DNA from: Leucobacter muris
Lineage (GTDB): Bacteria; Actinomycetota; Actinomycetes; Actinomycetales; Microbacteriaceae
Assembly (NCBI RefSeq): GCF_004028235.1
Contig: NZ_CP035037.1
Location: 2,356,001-2,420,000, forward strand
Direction of reading: 5' to 3'
DNA length: 64,000 bases
Translations under genes and position numbers: made by a program
Shown here: positions 45,229 to 53,475 of the stretch, in pieces
How the letters are laid out: the number at the start of each line of letters is the position of its first letter
How positions within the stretch are numbered: position 1 is the first letter of the stretch
Notes under the pieces: model-generated
The model's input: the letters and a program-made list of their open reading frames with translations, nothing else
Told to the model about the DNA's origin: nothing
Database searches by the model: none

Positions 45229-45677
45229 CGGTTCGTTCCTTCCTCGGAATGGCCCTTCGTTCGGTGCATGGTGCAGAGCCCGCAACACGGTGCGAACTTC
45301 TGGGTGAAGCAGGCCGGGCCGGTGCAATGCGTAGTGCAGTAGCTCGGTTCGCCGTCCCGTGGCGGTCGGCACTCTCTGGTGGGCACGATCATCACCGTGC
45401 GCCGCTTCGCCGTCGTCAGAGGCGACCCGACGACGGTCGCGCCAGGAATGTCCGAAGCAATCGCCTCAGCCGCTGCTCGCAGAGGGAACGGACCCCGCCT
45501 GCCCCTGAACTCGTAGGGTCCGTCAGGCACGGTGACGGTGAACTCGAGTAGTTGGCCGTACTCGTCCCGGTGCGGGTGTCGGCGAGCGAGGTCGGATAGA
45601 TACTCGGTTCGGGTGCCGGGCCTGCCGCCCGCCTCGATGTCGGCCTCAGCGATGGACGCGATCCGATTCGTCGTCAT
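45225..45677 (-). CDS. Hypothetical phage protein with C-terminal cysteine cluster
   Basis: The 150-residue protein from ATG 45677 (overlapping the upstream stop) has a first half with LLEFTVTVPDGPYEFRGRRG. The end has several Cys/His residues (CTTHCTGPACFTQ, CCGLCTMHRTK), a possible zinc-binding knuckle. Family unknown. It lies in the leftward early operon after the sliding clamp. Confidence 0.65.
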   Translation of the reverse strand: MTTNRIASIAEADIEAGGRPGTRTEYLSDLARRHPHRDEYGQLLEFTVTVPDGPYEFRGRRGPFPLRAAAEAIASDIPGATVVGSPLTTAKRRTVMIVPTRECRPPRDGEPSYCTTHCTGPACFTQKFAPCCGLCTMHRTKGHSEEGTNR

Positions 45678-46111
45678 CGGCTCGTTCCTTCCTCGGCGGC
45701 GAGCGCCTGGCCGCTGTCGATCAGGCCGTAGGCGGCGAGCGCGGTGCGCATCGCGTCGATCCAGCGCCCTTGCGAGGAGTGAGATTCTCGGGCCCACTCG
45801 CCAGCGCTGAAGAACGATTCGTAGAACGCTCGTGCGGCGCGCTCGGTTCGCTGCTCGACATCCGCGAGCGATATCGGCGAGGCCATGTACCCGCAGCTGC
45901 ACGACTCCATCAGATAGTGCTCATCGGCGACCGGGCACTCGTCATTCGGCTTCGGCTGAGCGGGGCCGGCTGGCGAGAGATCGGGGTACGGGACCGTGAG
46001 GCTCACCCCGTTGCCGATCTTGATCGAGGCGCGCAGACCCTGCCGGGATGGCACGACATGCTCGAGTTCGCCCTCGATGCGGGCGGTTACCCGCGTTCCT
46101 GCTTCGAACAT
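45674..46111 (-). CDS. Hypothetical phage protein, 145 residues
   Basis: The protein starts MFEAGTRVTARIEGELEHVV with beta-rich character. A CSCGY-type cysteine pair lies near residue 71 and an amphipathic helical C-terminus includes RAARAFYESFFSAGEWARES. The ATG overlaps the upstream stop (TGATG). The RAARAFYE... segment is common in actinophage proteins of unknown role. Confidence 0.65.
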   Translation of the reverse strand: MFEAGTRVTARIEGELEHVVPSRQGLRASIKIGNGVSLTVPYPDLSPAGPAQPKPNDECPVADEHYLMESCSCGYMASPISLADVEQRTERAARAFYESFFSAGEWARESHSSQGRWIDAMRTALAAYGLIDSGQALAAEEGTSR

Positions 46112-46251
46112 CAGGGCCTCGCTTTCGGTGATGCGGCATCCGCCGCGGTGGTCGTTGGTGGGTTGGGGAAGTCGTCTTCGGTGAGGCCGATGCGTTGCAG
46201 CACGTCGACCACGGATGCGGGGAAGGTCCGGGGGAACACGTGGCGCCTCAC
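46111..46251 (-). CDS. Very small phage protein, 46 residues
   Basis: GTG 46251 overlaps the sliding-clamp stop (GTGA), and its own stop overlaps the next ATG. The sequence starts VRRHVFPRTFPASVVDVLQR and ends in a Pro/Thr/Ala tail. The perfect double overlap supports translation; function unknown. Confidence 0.5.
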   Translation of the reverse strand: MRRHVFPRTFPASVVDVLQRIGLTEDDFPNPPTTTAADAASPKARP

Positions 46252-47345
46252 TTCTGGTTCGCGACCATGAGGTAGCGGTAGCCGTCGCCGGCCGTGAACA
46301 TCACCGGGCCGGGGCGCGGCGACGACGGCTCGTGCGTGAACCACGCCTGCACTTCGGTGGCTCGGCACGCCGAGAGGCCGTCGAGCACGAGTTGCGGGCG
46401 GAGCCTCACCTGCAGATCCAGGTCGCCATCGAACGCGACCTCGAAGCCGTCCTCGATACTCGACGCATCCCCCGTGCCCGTGAGAGAGCACTCCGACTCC
46501 GAGAACGTGAACTGCAACGCATCCTCCGGTGCGAGCGCCAACGCGCCCCGCGAAGTCGCTGCAGACATCGCGTCAACATCGATCAGCGCGGTCGAGCGAG
46601 CGCGCTGCGGGAACAGGCCCGCGACCGGCGGGAAGTTGCCCGCGAGCGTCTGCGACATCAGACGGCCCCGCTCCCCCTCGAACACCACCGCACCCGACGA
46701 CGTGAGCGCGAGCGAAACCTCCTCCGACGATCCGAGGGACTTCGCCGCCTCACGCATCACCGACGCCGGCACAGCCACCGTCGCGCTGCCAGTGGTGGCG
46801 CACTCCACGGCGAACATCGCGACCCGGTAGCGATCCGTCGCCGACAACGTCACCCCTCCCTCGGACACCGCGAGGTGCACGCCGATGATGACGGGCCGCT
46901 CCGGTGCGGACTTCGCAGCCGCCAACGCGACCCGGCCCACCGCATCCTCGAATCGGGCGCCGGACATCGAGAACAGGGGCTCCGCATCGAACGTTGGCTG
47001 CGGGCACTCGCCCACCGGCATCAGCGGCAGGGACGCGCGCACCGAACCGCATCGGATCAGCAACTCGCGCTCACCCGCCTCGAACACGACCGGCTTCGCC
47101 GGCAGCTTGCCCACGATCCGTAGCAGCGTCGCAGCGTGCACCACCGCAGCCCCCTCGGCGGAGATATCCGCGTCGATCGTGGTCTCGGCGGCGGCCTCGT
47201 AGTCGTAAACAGTGAGCGTCAGACGACCCGACGCGGCGGTCAGCAGCACGCCGGCGAGCACCGGCTGCAGGGGGCAGGCGGGAGACATCGCGGCCACGAA
47301 CGAGAGCGCGGCGGCCAGGTCGGCACGGTCGATCGAGATCTTCAC
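46248..47345 (-). CDS. Phage-encoded DNA polymerase III beta subunit (sliding clamp)
   Basis: The 365-residue, three-domain clamp begins MKISIDRADLAAALSFVAAM and contains the family features. These include LQPVLAGVLLTA in domain 1, GVHLAVSEGGVTLSATDRYR in domain 2 and a C-terminal tail. The tail reads GDGYRYLMVANQK instead of the host-type hydrophobic YL.MP.R ending, so interactions with the polymerase may differ. It lies within the prophage early operon next to an exonuclease gene. ATG 47345 overlaps the interrupted upstream gene. Confidence 0.88.
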   Translation of the reverse strand: MKISIDRADLAAALSFVAAMSPACPLQPVLAGVLLTAASGRLTLTVYDYEAAAETTIDADISAEGAAVVHAATLLRIVGKLPAKPVVFEAGERELLIRCGSVRASLPLMPVGECPQPTFDAEPLFSMSGARFEDAVGRVALAAAKSAPERPVIIGVHLAVSEGGVTLSATDRYRVAMFAVECATTGSATVAVPASVMREAAKSLGSSEEVSLALTSSGAVVFEGERGRLMSQTLAGNFPPVAGLFPQRARSTALIDVDAMSAATSRGALALAPEDALQFTFSESECSLTGTGDASSIEDGFEVAFDGDLDLQVRLRPQLVLDGLSACRATEVQAWFTHEPSSPRPGPVMFTAGDGYRYLMVANQK

Positions 47346-47448
47346 TTCGAGCCACCCTTCGCGGCCTGCTCCCAGATCGGAGGACCGAACACGCTGCGCA
47401 GGAACGCCTCACTGCGGGGAGGCTCGGGCGGGTAACAGGACTGGCGGC
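47342..47448 (-). pseudogene. 3' end of an early gene interrupted by IS256
   Basis: The last 34 residues (YPPEPPRSEAFLRSVFGPPI, WEQAAKGGSK) read out of the IS256 junction and overlap the clamp start by ATGA. The likely 5' end is GTG at 48843 on the far side of the element, preceded by GGAAGGAGA, with only VITR coded before the insertion. No eight-base target duplication is seen, so some sequence may also have been lost. Confidence 0.6.
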
Positions 47449-48833
47449 GGGACTGTCTGAATAATGGTGTGTGAGGGTCCGGCCTGATCCGAAAGGAGAT
47501 GGCCGTGGCTGACACGACCACTGTCGTTGTTGACGACGAGATGATTGATCCCGTGACCGGGGAGATCATCGATCAGAAAGAACTCGCAGAACGCTTGCTC
47601 GCGCAGGCGAAGGAGCAGGGCGTGAGCCTGACGGGGCCGGGCGGCCTGCTCAGCCAGCTCACGAAGAACGTCCTCGAGACCGCGCTGAATGCCGAGTTGA
47701 CCGAGCACCTCGGCCACGAGCACGGCGGGACCCCAATCGGCGAGAACATGCGTAACGGGACGCGGGTCAAGACGGTGCTGACAGAGATCGGCCCCGTCGA
47801 GATCGAAGTCCCGCGAGATCGAGACGGGTCGTTCGAGCCGGTGATCGTCCCCAAGCGGAAACGCCGACTGGACGGCATCGATCAGATCGTTCTGTCCCTT
47901 TCCGCTCGGGGGTTGACGACCGGTGAGATCGCTGCGCATTTCGACGAGGTCTATGGGGCGAAGGTCTCCAAGGACACGATCAGCCGGATCACCGAGAAGG
48001 TCGCCGGGGAACTCGCCGAATGGTCGAGCAGGCCGTTGGATGCGCTCTACCCGGTGATCTTCGTCGACGCGATCGTGGTGAAGGTCCGTGACGGGCAGGT
48101 GAGGAACACCCCGTTCTATGTCGTGATGGGCGTCACCGTGAACGGGGAACGCGACATCCTCGGCATCTGGGCCGGTGACGGTCAGGAGGGTGCGAGGTTC
48201 TGGCTGCAGGTGTTCACCGAGCTGAAGAACCGGGGTGTCGAGGACGTGCTCATCGCGGTCTGCGACGGGCTGAAGGGTCTCCCGGAGGCGATCAACACCA
48301 CTTGGGAGCAAACGGTCGTCCAGCAGTGCATCGTCCATCTGATCCGCAACAGCTTCCGCTACGCCGGGCGGCAACACCGCGACGCGATCGTCCGTTCCCT
48401 CAAACCCGTCTACACGGCCCCGTCGGAGCAGGCGGCGAAGGATCGGTTCGAGGAGTTCGCCGCCGAGTGGGGCGGACGGTATCCGGCGATCGTGCAGCTC
48501 TGGAAGAACAGCTGGGCGGAGTTCGTGCCGTTCCTCGAGTATGACGTCGAGATCCGGCGGGTGATCTGCACGACCAACGCGATCGAGTCAATCAACGCTC
48601 GCTATCGGCGCGCCGTGAGAGCTCGAGGGCACTTTCCCAACGAGGCCGCCGCGCTGAAATGTCTCTACCTCGTGACGCGGTCGCTTGACCCGACTGGCGG
48701 CGGAAGGGCACGCTGGGTGATGAGGTGGAAGCCCGCGCTGAACGCGTTCGCGATCACCTTCGCCGGACGGTTCGAGAAAACCACTCACGAATGAAAACCG
48801 CCGGATCCCACACACCGTTTATCGGACAGACCC
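47449..48833 (+). mobile_element. IS256-family insertion sequence, complete
   Basis: The 1385-bp element has imperfect terminal repeats of about 30 bp. The left end reads GGGACTGTCTGAATAATGG; the right end, read inward, is GGGTCTGTCCGATAAACGG. It carries one intact transposase gene and is oriented opposite to the truncated copy at 44180-44928, 2.5 kb away. Confidence 0.9.
47499..48794 (+). CDS. IS256-family transposase (mutator type)
   Basis: The 431-residue transposase is of full length. The DDE residues are visible in VIFVDAIVVKVRDG (Asp), VLIAVCDGLKGLPEAI (Asp) and TTNAIESINARYRRAV (Glu), with the C-x2-H-like motif QCIVHLIRNSFRY. AAAGGAG lies upstream of the start. It is intact and probably functional; its first 233 residues equal the truncated copy. 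Confidence 0.96.
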   Translation: MAVADTTTVVVDDEMIDPVTGEIIDQKELAERLLAQAKEQGVSLTGPGGLLSQLTKNVLETALNAELTEHLGHEHGGTPIGENMRNGTRVKTVLTEIGPVEIEVPRDRDGSFEPVIVPKRKRRLDGIDQIVLSLSARGLTTGEIAAHFDEVYGAKVSKDTISRITEKVAGELAEWSSRPLDALYPVIFVDAIVVKVRDGQVRNTPFYVVMGVTVNGERDILGIWAGDGQEGARFWLQVFTELKNRGVEDVLIAVCDGLKGLPEAINTTWEQTVVQQCIVHLIRNSFRYAGRQHRDAIVRSLKPVYTAPSEQAAKDRFEEFAAEWGGRYPAIVQLWKNSWAEFVPFLEYDVEIRRVICTTNAIESINARYRRAVRARGHFPNEAAALKCLYLVTRSLDPTGGGRARWVMRWKPALNAFAITFAGRFEKTTHE

Positions 48834-48839
48834 GCGTGA

Positions 48840-49052
48840 TCACGGGGTCTCCTTCCGGTCTCGGCGGCGAGCGCCGCGGTCGTTCGTGGTGTCGGTGGTG
48901 GTCTTGGTGGTGGGCCAGACGTGGCCGCAGTCGCAGCGGTGCCAGGCAACCGAGTGGTTCGGGAAGCGCGTGCAGACGTGAGTCATCGCGCGCGGCTTGC
49001 CGGGCTGGACGCAGCGGCCCGGCTTCACAGTGGTGCAGGTGCGGGAGGCCAC
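48840..49052 (-). CDS. Small phage protein with CxC/HxxCDC cluster
   Basis: The 70-residue protein from GTG 49052 has Cys residues in CTTVKPGRC, HVCTRF and HRCDCGHVW, suggesting a zinc ribbon, and a basic Thr-rich tail. The stop overlaps the next start (GTGA) of the IS256-interrupted gene. Family unknown. Confidence 0.6.
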   Translation of the reverse strand: MASRTCTTVKPGRCVQPGKPRAMTHVCTRFPNHSVAWHRCDCGHVWPTTKTTTDTTNDRGARRRDRKETP

Positions 49053-49055
49053 GAG

Positions 49056-49454
49056 CTACTCCCCTCGCCCGCACGCGCAGAGGTGCCCGCACCGGGTGCC
49101 GTGCTCGTGGCCGTGGGGGCCGTCGCAGGACGGGTCAGCGCACGCATGCCGCTCGGTGGGGCGGGCGTCGGCGGCGAGCGCGAGCGTGTTCAGGGTCGGC
49201 AGGTTGGTGAGGTCGTCGCTGAGCAGGCCGCGGGCGATGTCGAGGGCCTGGTCGTGGCCGAGCTTCGAGGTGTACGTGCGGATCCGGTCAGCGAGCGCAT
49301 CCTGCAAGAGGAAGACGTGCGCGGGCGTGTAGGTCTGCTGCACCTCGAGTTGGAACAGGTGGCCCGGCCCCCAGATGTCCTCCGACTCGGGAGCCTCAGC
49401 CTGCTCAGCTTCGGCCCGCGCGATGTCGTCCTTGATGGAGTTCTGCTTCGTCAT
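49056..49454 (-). CDS. Hypothetical phage protein, 132 residues
   Basis: The protein starts MTKQNSIKDDIARAEAEQAE, an acidic helix. Its middle part is YTPAHVFLLQDALADRIRTY, and the C-terminus has several Cys and His (HACADPSCDGPHGHEHGTRC), likely metal-binding. It is part of the leftward early operon. I do not recognise a family. Confidence 0.65.
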   Translation of the reverse strand: MTKQNSIKDDIARAEAEQAEAPESEDIWGPGHLFQLEVQQTYTPAHVFLLQDALADRIRTYTSKLGHDQALDIARGLLSDDLTNLPTLNTLALAADARPTERHACADPSCDGPHGHEHGTRCGHLCACGRGE

Positions 49455-49463
49455 CGTCGTCTC

Positions 49464-49940
49464 CTACAGGTTGCGGATCGCGGCCATGCGCGACTTCGTC
49501 TTGAAGGCGTCGAACACGGTCAGAGCCGCCTCGATCAACTCGGCCGGATGGGTGTCGGTCGGGGGATCACACAGCTCGACCTGGCCGTCGTCGTCCTGCA
49601 GGTGCCAGCCGTAATCCATGCCGAACATGTCGAGCCGGTAGATCGGCGTCGACGTCGGGTCAGCCCACGAAGGCACCATGTAGCCGAGCACCGTCGCCGG
49701 GCCCGGGTTCTCATGCACCCACCCGTGCTCCCCCGTCGTGCCCGACCCCGTCAACAGGATCAGGTTCGCCGGGGAATCAGTGCCGCCACGAGACCGCAAC
49801 TGCCGGTGATGATGCGAGTAGCGGCCCGCCGGCCCCGACGTCTTCGGAACGCCCGACATCACCGAGCGATCCATGTCCCGAACATCCACGACCTCGCACG
49901 CCGCCCGATACGTCCACCGCTTCTTCGTGTTCTCGGTCAC
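49464..49940 (-). CDS. HNH-type endonuclease-like phage protein
   Basis: The 158-residue protein has a segment YSHHHRQLRSRGGTDSPANL followed by ILLTGSGTTGEHGWVH (residues about 42-77). This has the His-His...Asn...His spacing of HNH nucleases. The C-terminal half is a separate domain (WHLQDDDGQVELCDPPTDTH). Such proteins occur in actinophage early regions. ATG 49940 overlaps the upstream stop. Confidence 0.7.
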   Translation of the reverse strand: MTENTKKRWTYRAACEVVDVRDMDRSVMSGVPKTSGPAGRYSHHHRQLRSRGGTDSPANLILLTGSGTTGEHGWVHENPGPATVLGYMVPSWADPTSTPIYRLDMFGMDYGWHLQDDDGQVELCDPPTDTHPAELIEAALTVFDAFKTKSRMAAIRNL

Positions 49941-50278
49941 AGTGCGACTCCGTTCGTGAGCTCGTCGTAGCGGTGCGAGAACCCCGTCAACGCGACCAGC
50001 GCGCCAGACGCGAGCGACGCCTCGATCTCCATGCGCAGGCGATGCTCCGATGCCTCATGCAGCACCGCCGAATCGCGGGCACGATCCCGCTCACCCTCGA
50101 GGCGTTCCACCTCGTCAGCGAGCGCCGCATTCTCGGCCAGGTCCGGCCACGACGGGCGGGCGACCCGGCGCGCGAGGATCGAGTTGATGTGCCGCTCGAG
50201 CGAGACGTGCTCGCGGTCGGCCTCGTCCTGCAGCGCGGTGCGCGTCTCAGTCGAGAGGGTCAAGGTCAAGGTGTTCAC
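49937..50278 (-). CDS. Ribbon-helix-helix DNA-binding protein with coiled coil
   Basis: The 113-residue protein from GTG 50278 has an RHH domain at residues 3-40 (LTLTLSTETRTALQDEADRE, SLERHINSILARRV). A predicted coiled coil follows (NAALADEVERLEGERDRARD). It is probably a small phage regulator. It lies 25 bases after the replication-like gene with GGGAGCC before the start. Confidence 0.65.
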   Translation of the reverse strand: MNTLTLTLSTETRTALQDEADREHVSLERHINSILARRVARPSWPDLAENAALADEVERLEGERDRARDSAVLHEASEHRLRMEIEASLASGALVALTGFSHRYDELTNGVAL

Positions 50279-50303
50279 GATGGGGCTCCCGTCGTCGTGG
50301 TGG

Positions 50304-51026
50304 TCAGGTGTGCTCGATGCGGCCGTCGTCGGTGAGGTACTCCTCGGGCTCGGGGGCGGCCTCGAATCGGGGGCCGGGCGGCGCGGCGGCCGGCGTCGAC
50401 AGTGCGGCGTATTTCGACGCGGTCTGCCAGATCTCGAACGCCATGCGGGTCGTGCGGCACGGGCCGCAGGGTTCCTCGGTCCCCCACGGTTGATGCTGTG
50501 AGCAGAACGGGGACGGGGGTCGCGGTGCATCGGAGTCTGGGGTTCGTGAAGGGGTGCCGTCGCCCGCGCCCGCTCGCTCGCTCGCGCTCTCGCGCTCCCA
50601 CGTGCCCTCCCCCGCGCACGCGCTCGCCCGCGCTCTCGCCTCTACCGTGAAGGTCTCCTGAGACGTTCGTGAAGGCTTCATGAAGCCTTCCGGCGGCGGG
50701 AACGCCGAGCCGCGCGGGTCGGGGTGCTGCACCGCGGGCCACACCCGGATCTGCAGCAGACTCCGCCCCCGATCGTCCACGTACAGGCGCAGCCAGTGCA
50801 CCGCGCTGAGCTGGCCGAGATGCTCGGCGAGCAGCTGCTCGGTCATCTGCTCGTCGTGCTCGTAGATCTCCGCGAGCATCCGGCGCAACCGCACTTCGGC
50901 GCGCCCCCAGTCGTCCACGTACAGGCGCAGGCCCGCCGCCGTCACCCGCACCTGGGCCGGCAAAGACCCGATCTGCGGATCGGTGAAGTCGGATGGTGGC
51001 AGCCACCGCTGCCGAGCGATCTGCAT
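50304..51026 (-). CDS. Phage replication-like protein (winged-helix N-terminus)
   Basis: The 240-residue protein starts MQIARQRWLPPSDFTDPQIG and carries two RLYVDD repeats (AAGLRLYVDDWGRAEV, HWLRLYVDDRGRSLLQI). This layout is seen in actinophage replication-initiator/replisome-organiser proteins. The C-terminal half is low-complexity and ends with a Cys-containing tail (CSQHQPWGTEEPCGPCRTTR). GAGGAG precedes ATG 51026 by eight bases. The family is assigned by resemblance. Confidence 0.65.
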   Translation of the reverse strand: MQIARQRWLPPSDFTDPQIGSLPAQVRVTAAGLRLYVDDWGRAEVRLRRMLAEIYEHDEQMTEQLLAEHLGQLSAVHWLRLYVDDRGRSLLQIRVWPAVQHPDPRGSAFPPPEGFMKPSRTSQETFTVEARARASACAGEGTWERESASERAGAGDGTPSRTPDSDAPRPPSPFCSQHQPWGTEEPCGPCRTTRMAFEIWQTASKYAALSTPAAAPPGPRFEAAPEPEEYLTDDGRIEHT

Positions 51027-51429
51027 GAACTGCCACTCCTCTGAAGAACATCTGCTGCGCGGCCAGGTACTCGGCTTCGGACTCGACCCGGAACGCCTCA
51101 CGGAACCCCCGCCCGCCGGGGAGTAGCCGCGCGCCCTCCGCCTCGGTCGAGAACGCGGGCAGGAAGCGGGCGCGCAGCTCGGCGAGCACGTCGACCTCGA
51201 CGTCGGCGACGACGTCGCGCACCATGACCGGGGCGGCCGCATCGAGCGGGATCAGCCCGTCGAGTTTCGCCGTCACCATCGACCACACCCGATCCGGGAG
51301 GCCCGTGCGGTTCTCGGGGCGGCGGCGTCGGGTGCGCTGCGTGCGCCCGATCTTCAGCACGCCCAGCTGGGGCCACCAGACCAGATACACCGTCCACAGG
51401 CCCGAGCCGACATAGACCCGGCTATTCAT
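51027..51429 (-). CDS. GIY-YIG/T5orf172-like protein, C-terminal end uncertain
   Basis: From ATG 51429 the frame reads MNSRVYVGSGLWTVYLVWWP then QLGVLKIGRTQRTRRRRPEN, resembling the core strands and arginine of GIY-YIG/T5orf172 domains. Convincing coding sequence ends near EYLAAQQMFF. The same frame then runs as a shadow under the next gene with no stop until 50275. A missing stop or small indel near 51030 is likely, so the end given is the start of the next gene. Confidence 0.5.
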
Positions 51430-51652
51430 CACGACCACCTCGCGAGGTACCGGTCGACCCGGCGCGAGAGGTCCACGAGCCAGTGGAAGGCGCGCAGGAT
51501 GCGATGACGAGGATGAGCATGACGAGCAGCCCCGGCACGACCGACAGGCCCTGAACGATCGGGCTCGTCCACCACAAAGGTGTGAAGGCCGTGAGCGCCG
51601 CGGCGACCGCGAGCAGGCACAGGATCCGCCACGCGTGATCGGTCCAATCCAT
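51422..51652 (-). CDS. Small phage membrane protein with probable frameshift
   Basis: The 76-residue frame starts MDWTDHAWRILCLLAVAAAL and has two membrane helices (about residues 8-26 and 33-51). After LVIA the natural continuation ILRAFHWLVDLSRRVDRYLA is found one frame over, ending at 51429 in a TGATG overlap with the next gene. One missing base near 51500-51505 would join them into a 73-residue protein. Function unknown. Confidence 0.5.
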   Translation of the reverse strand: MDWTDHAWRILCLLAVAAALTAFTPLWWTSPIVQGLSVVPGLLVMLILVIASCAPSTGSWTSRAGSTGTSRGGRDE

Positions 51653-51658
51653 GACGGC

Positions 51659-51919
51659 TCACCTCACACCGATCGGATCCACGCAGTCGGCCGACCGCTC
51701 GTGAATGGTGAAGCGGGCGCCGGGCGCACGGTGCGCGTCGCACACCACCAGGCGCACCGGCAGGAAGGGGGCAGCGGGCGCGGGGCGCTCGACGCGGCGC
51801 GGGTGCGAGCACGCGGCCGAGATCGCGTGCGGCTCCTGGCGCACACCGCGCGGCGTGCAGACCTCGGACTCGCACGTCACGAGCGTGCCGGGGGCGATGG
51901 TGCGGGGCGGGATAGGCAT
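51659..51919 (-). CDS. Small cysteine-containing phage protein, 86 residues
   Basis: From ATG 51919 (GGAG five bases upstream) the protein reads MPIPPRTIAPGTLVTCESEV and carries spaced Cys/His residues (CTPRG, AACSHP, VVCDAHRAPG), suggesting a metal site. It follows the antirepressor gene. Family unknown. Confidence 0.6.
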   Translation of the reverse strand: MPIPPRTIAPGTLVTCESEVCTPRGVRQEPHAISAACSHPRRVERPAPAAPFLPVRLVVCDAHRAPGARFTIHERSADCVDPIGVR

Positions 51920-51996
51920 GATGACTCCTGAAAATGGGTGTGCAGTAGCAGGGCCAGGGCCGCGGTCGGCGCCGGCAAGTGGTCGGGAGGCCGGGG

Positions 51997-52749
51997 TTAG
52001 CCGGTGAGCTCCGGGAGGGGTTCGGCGGCTCGGATCCGGTCGCGGAGCCTGCGAAGGCCCTTCGCGGTCACGCGGATCTGCGGGGTGTCCTGCACGAGCT
52101 CGGAGGTGTTCGGGTGGTAGTGGGCCTGGATCTTGTGCGCGAGGTCGCCGCCGTCGACGGCCCACTGGTAGGCCTGCCACCGGCCCGCCGAGCGGTAGAT
52201 CCACCCGAACTCGTGCAGCGTCTTGAAGAGGCGCTGCTGCCCGGTGTCGATGCCGGCGCGCGCGAGGATCTTCGCGGCGTCCGCCACGGAGTAGTCGCCC
52301 TTCGCGGACGCGAGCTCGTCCCAGGCCTCGGCCTTGGGGCGCGCGACGTCGAGCTCGGCGAGCGCCGCGGTAGCGGCCTCGAGCACGAGGCGCATGCCCT
52401 GCGGCGTCGTCGGGTCCACCTGCGCGGCGCCATAGCTGCCCGTGCGGCGGATCGCGGGGAGCACCTCCTCGAACACCCACCGCTCGAACCGCTGCGCGTC
52501 CGGGAGGCGGCTCGACACGATCATCCGCATCACGTCCGACTCCGGGATCACTCGCAACTGCTGCACGCCGCCCGCGGTGCGAAGGGGGTGGTGATTCGCC
52601 ACCCCCTTGCAGTGCTGCCGCACCGCGCTCGTCGCATCCGCGTAGCCGAGCACCGCCGCGACATCACGGGCCACGAACCAGGGCTGCCCGTCGATCGACA
52701 CCACGCGAACCGGCACGCTCCCGTAGTTGAAGAACTCGACCGCGCTCAT
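51997..52749 (-). CDS. Phage antirepressor (BRO-N plus KilA-C/ANT domain)
   Basis: The 250-residue protein has an N-terminal BRO domain (VRVVSIDGQPWFVARDVAAV ... FERWVFEEVLPAIRRTGSYG, about residues 12-100). A C-terminal antirepressor domain follows (YSVADAAKILARAGIDTGQQ, RLFKTLHEFGWIYRS, QIRVTAKGLRRLRDRI). Antirepressors inactivate phage repressors at induction. ATG 52749 overlaps the upstream stop (ATGA). Confidence 0.92.
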   Translation of the reverse strand: MSAVEFFNYGSVPVRVVSIDGQPWFVARDVAAVLGYADATSAVRQHCKGVANHHPLRTAGGVQQLRVIPESDVMRMIVSSRLPDAQRFERWVFEEVLPAIRRTGSYGAAQVDPTTPQGMRLVLEAATAALAELDVARPKAEAWDELASAKGDYSVADAAKILARAGIDTGQQRLFKTLHEFGWIYRSAGRWQAYQWAVDGGDLAHKIQAHYHPNTSELVQDTPQIRVTAKGLRRLRDRIRAAEPLPELTG

Positions 52750-53075
52750 CGCTTCGATACCTTCCTCGACCTGTACTCCCCCATCGAGACAGGGGCCAGC
52801 ATCTGCTTCTGGTGCTCGCACGGCTCACACTCGACCCAGGCGACCACGCACGCGGGACGGAACCGCCACTGTGCACCCCGGAACGGCTTGTGCGTCCGAG
52901 GATTCACGCCCTCGCGCTGCGTGCCGTGCAGGTCACCCTCGCGAGCCGCCTGGCGGATCGTCTCGGGGTGCCGACCCGCGATCACCGCTGCTCCGGCGGC
53001 GCTCACGAACTCCGGCTTAACCCCATCCAGATCAACAGCCTGAGGGAGGCATGCCATCTGCTGTACCGCGCTCAT
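52746..53075 (-). CDS. Helix-turn-helix protein, excisionase-like
   Basis: The 109-residue protein has a MerR/excisionase-type segment (EFVSAAGAAVIAGRHPETIR, QAAREGDLHGTQREG...RGAQWRF), then a short Cys-containing tail (CEPCEHQKQM). It is the first gene of the leftward early operon. Candidate roles are excisionase or early regulator. Confidence 0.65.
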   Translation of the reverse strand: MSAVQQMACLPQAVDLDGVKPEFVSAAGAAVIAGRHPETIRQAAREGDLHGTQREGVNPRTHKPFRGAQWRFRPACVVAWVECEPCEHQKQMLAPVSMGEYRSRKVSKR

Positions 53076-53155
53076 GCTGACCGCCTCCGATCGGCGTCGA
53101 GCGTCGCCGGCGCAGTAGGCTGGTCGAACTTGACCGCGACAGAGAGGTTTCCAGC

Positions 53156-53389
53156 ATGGCCGTTCAGCTCCACTACAACGGTTCGGTCTTCGATCTCGAC
53201 TCGAACCGTGACGACGCCTTCTGGGTGAAGTACATCGACGACACTGTTCAGGCCGTCAATGACGGCGGAGTGCCGCTCCCCCTTGGGATCAACCTGAACG
53301 ATGGACGCGGAGCCAACCTCTGGCTTTTCCCCGGCACCCCGATCGGAATCGTGGCCGCCCCCGAGATTCTGTTCCCCGCTGACGCCTAG
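53156..53389 (+). CDS. Small phage protein, 77 residues
   Basis: The acidic protein reads MAVQLHYNGSVFDLDSNRDD and ends IPVGIVAAPEILF-like (IGIVAAPEILFPADA). GAGAGG lies eight bases ahead of ATG 53156. It is transcribed opposite to the early operon and ends before a terminator at 53476. Family unknown. A competing open frame on the other strand is judged a shadow. Confidence 0.6.
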   Translation: MAVQLHYNGSVFDLDSNRDDAFWVKYIDDTVQAVNDGGVPLPLGINLNDGRGANLWLFPGTPIGIVAAPEILFPADA

Positions 53390-53475
53390 GTTATGGATGC
53401 GGCGTACCGTTGCGCACGGACCGCAAGCCCCGATCGTGCCGACAGGGTGAATCTCGCAGAACGCTGCAGCACCGG

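Noticed and set aside
47449..48833. Target-site duplication around the complete IS256 copy.
   Set aside because: The eight bases on each side (CTGGCGGC and GCGTGATC) do not match under any nearby boundary choice.
50275..51030. C-terminal extension of the GIY-YIG-like frame through the replication-like gene.
   Set aside because: The translation is Ala/Arg/Gly-rich shadow, while the other frame holds repeated, protein-like motifs and a good start.
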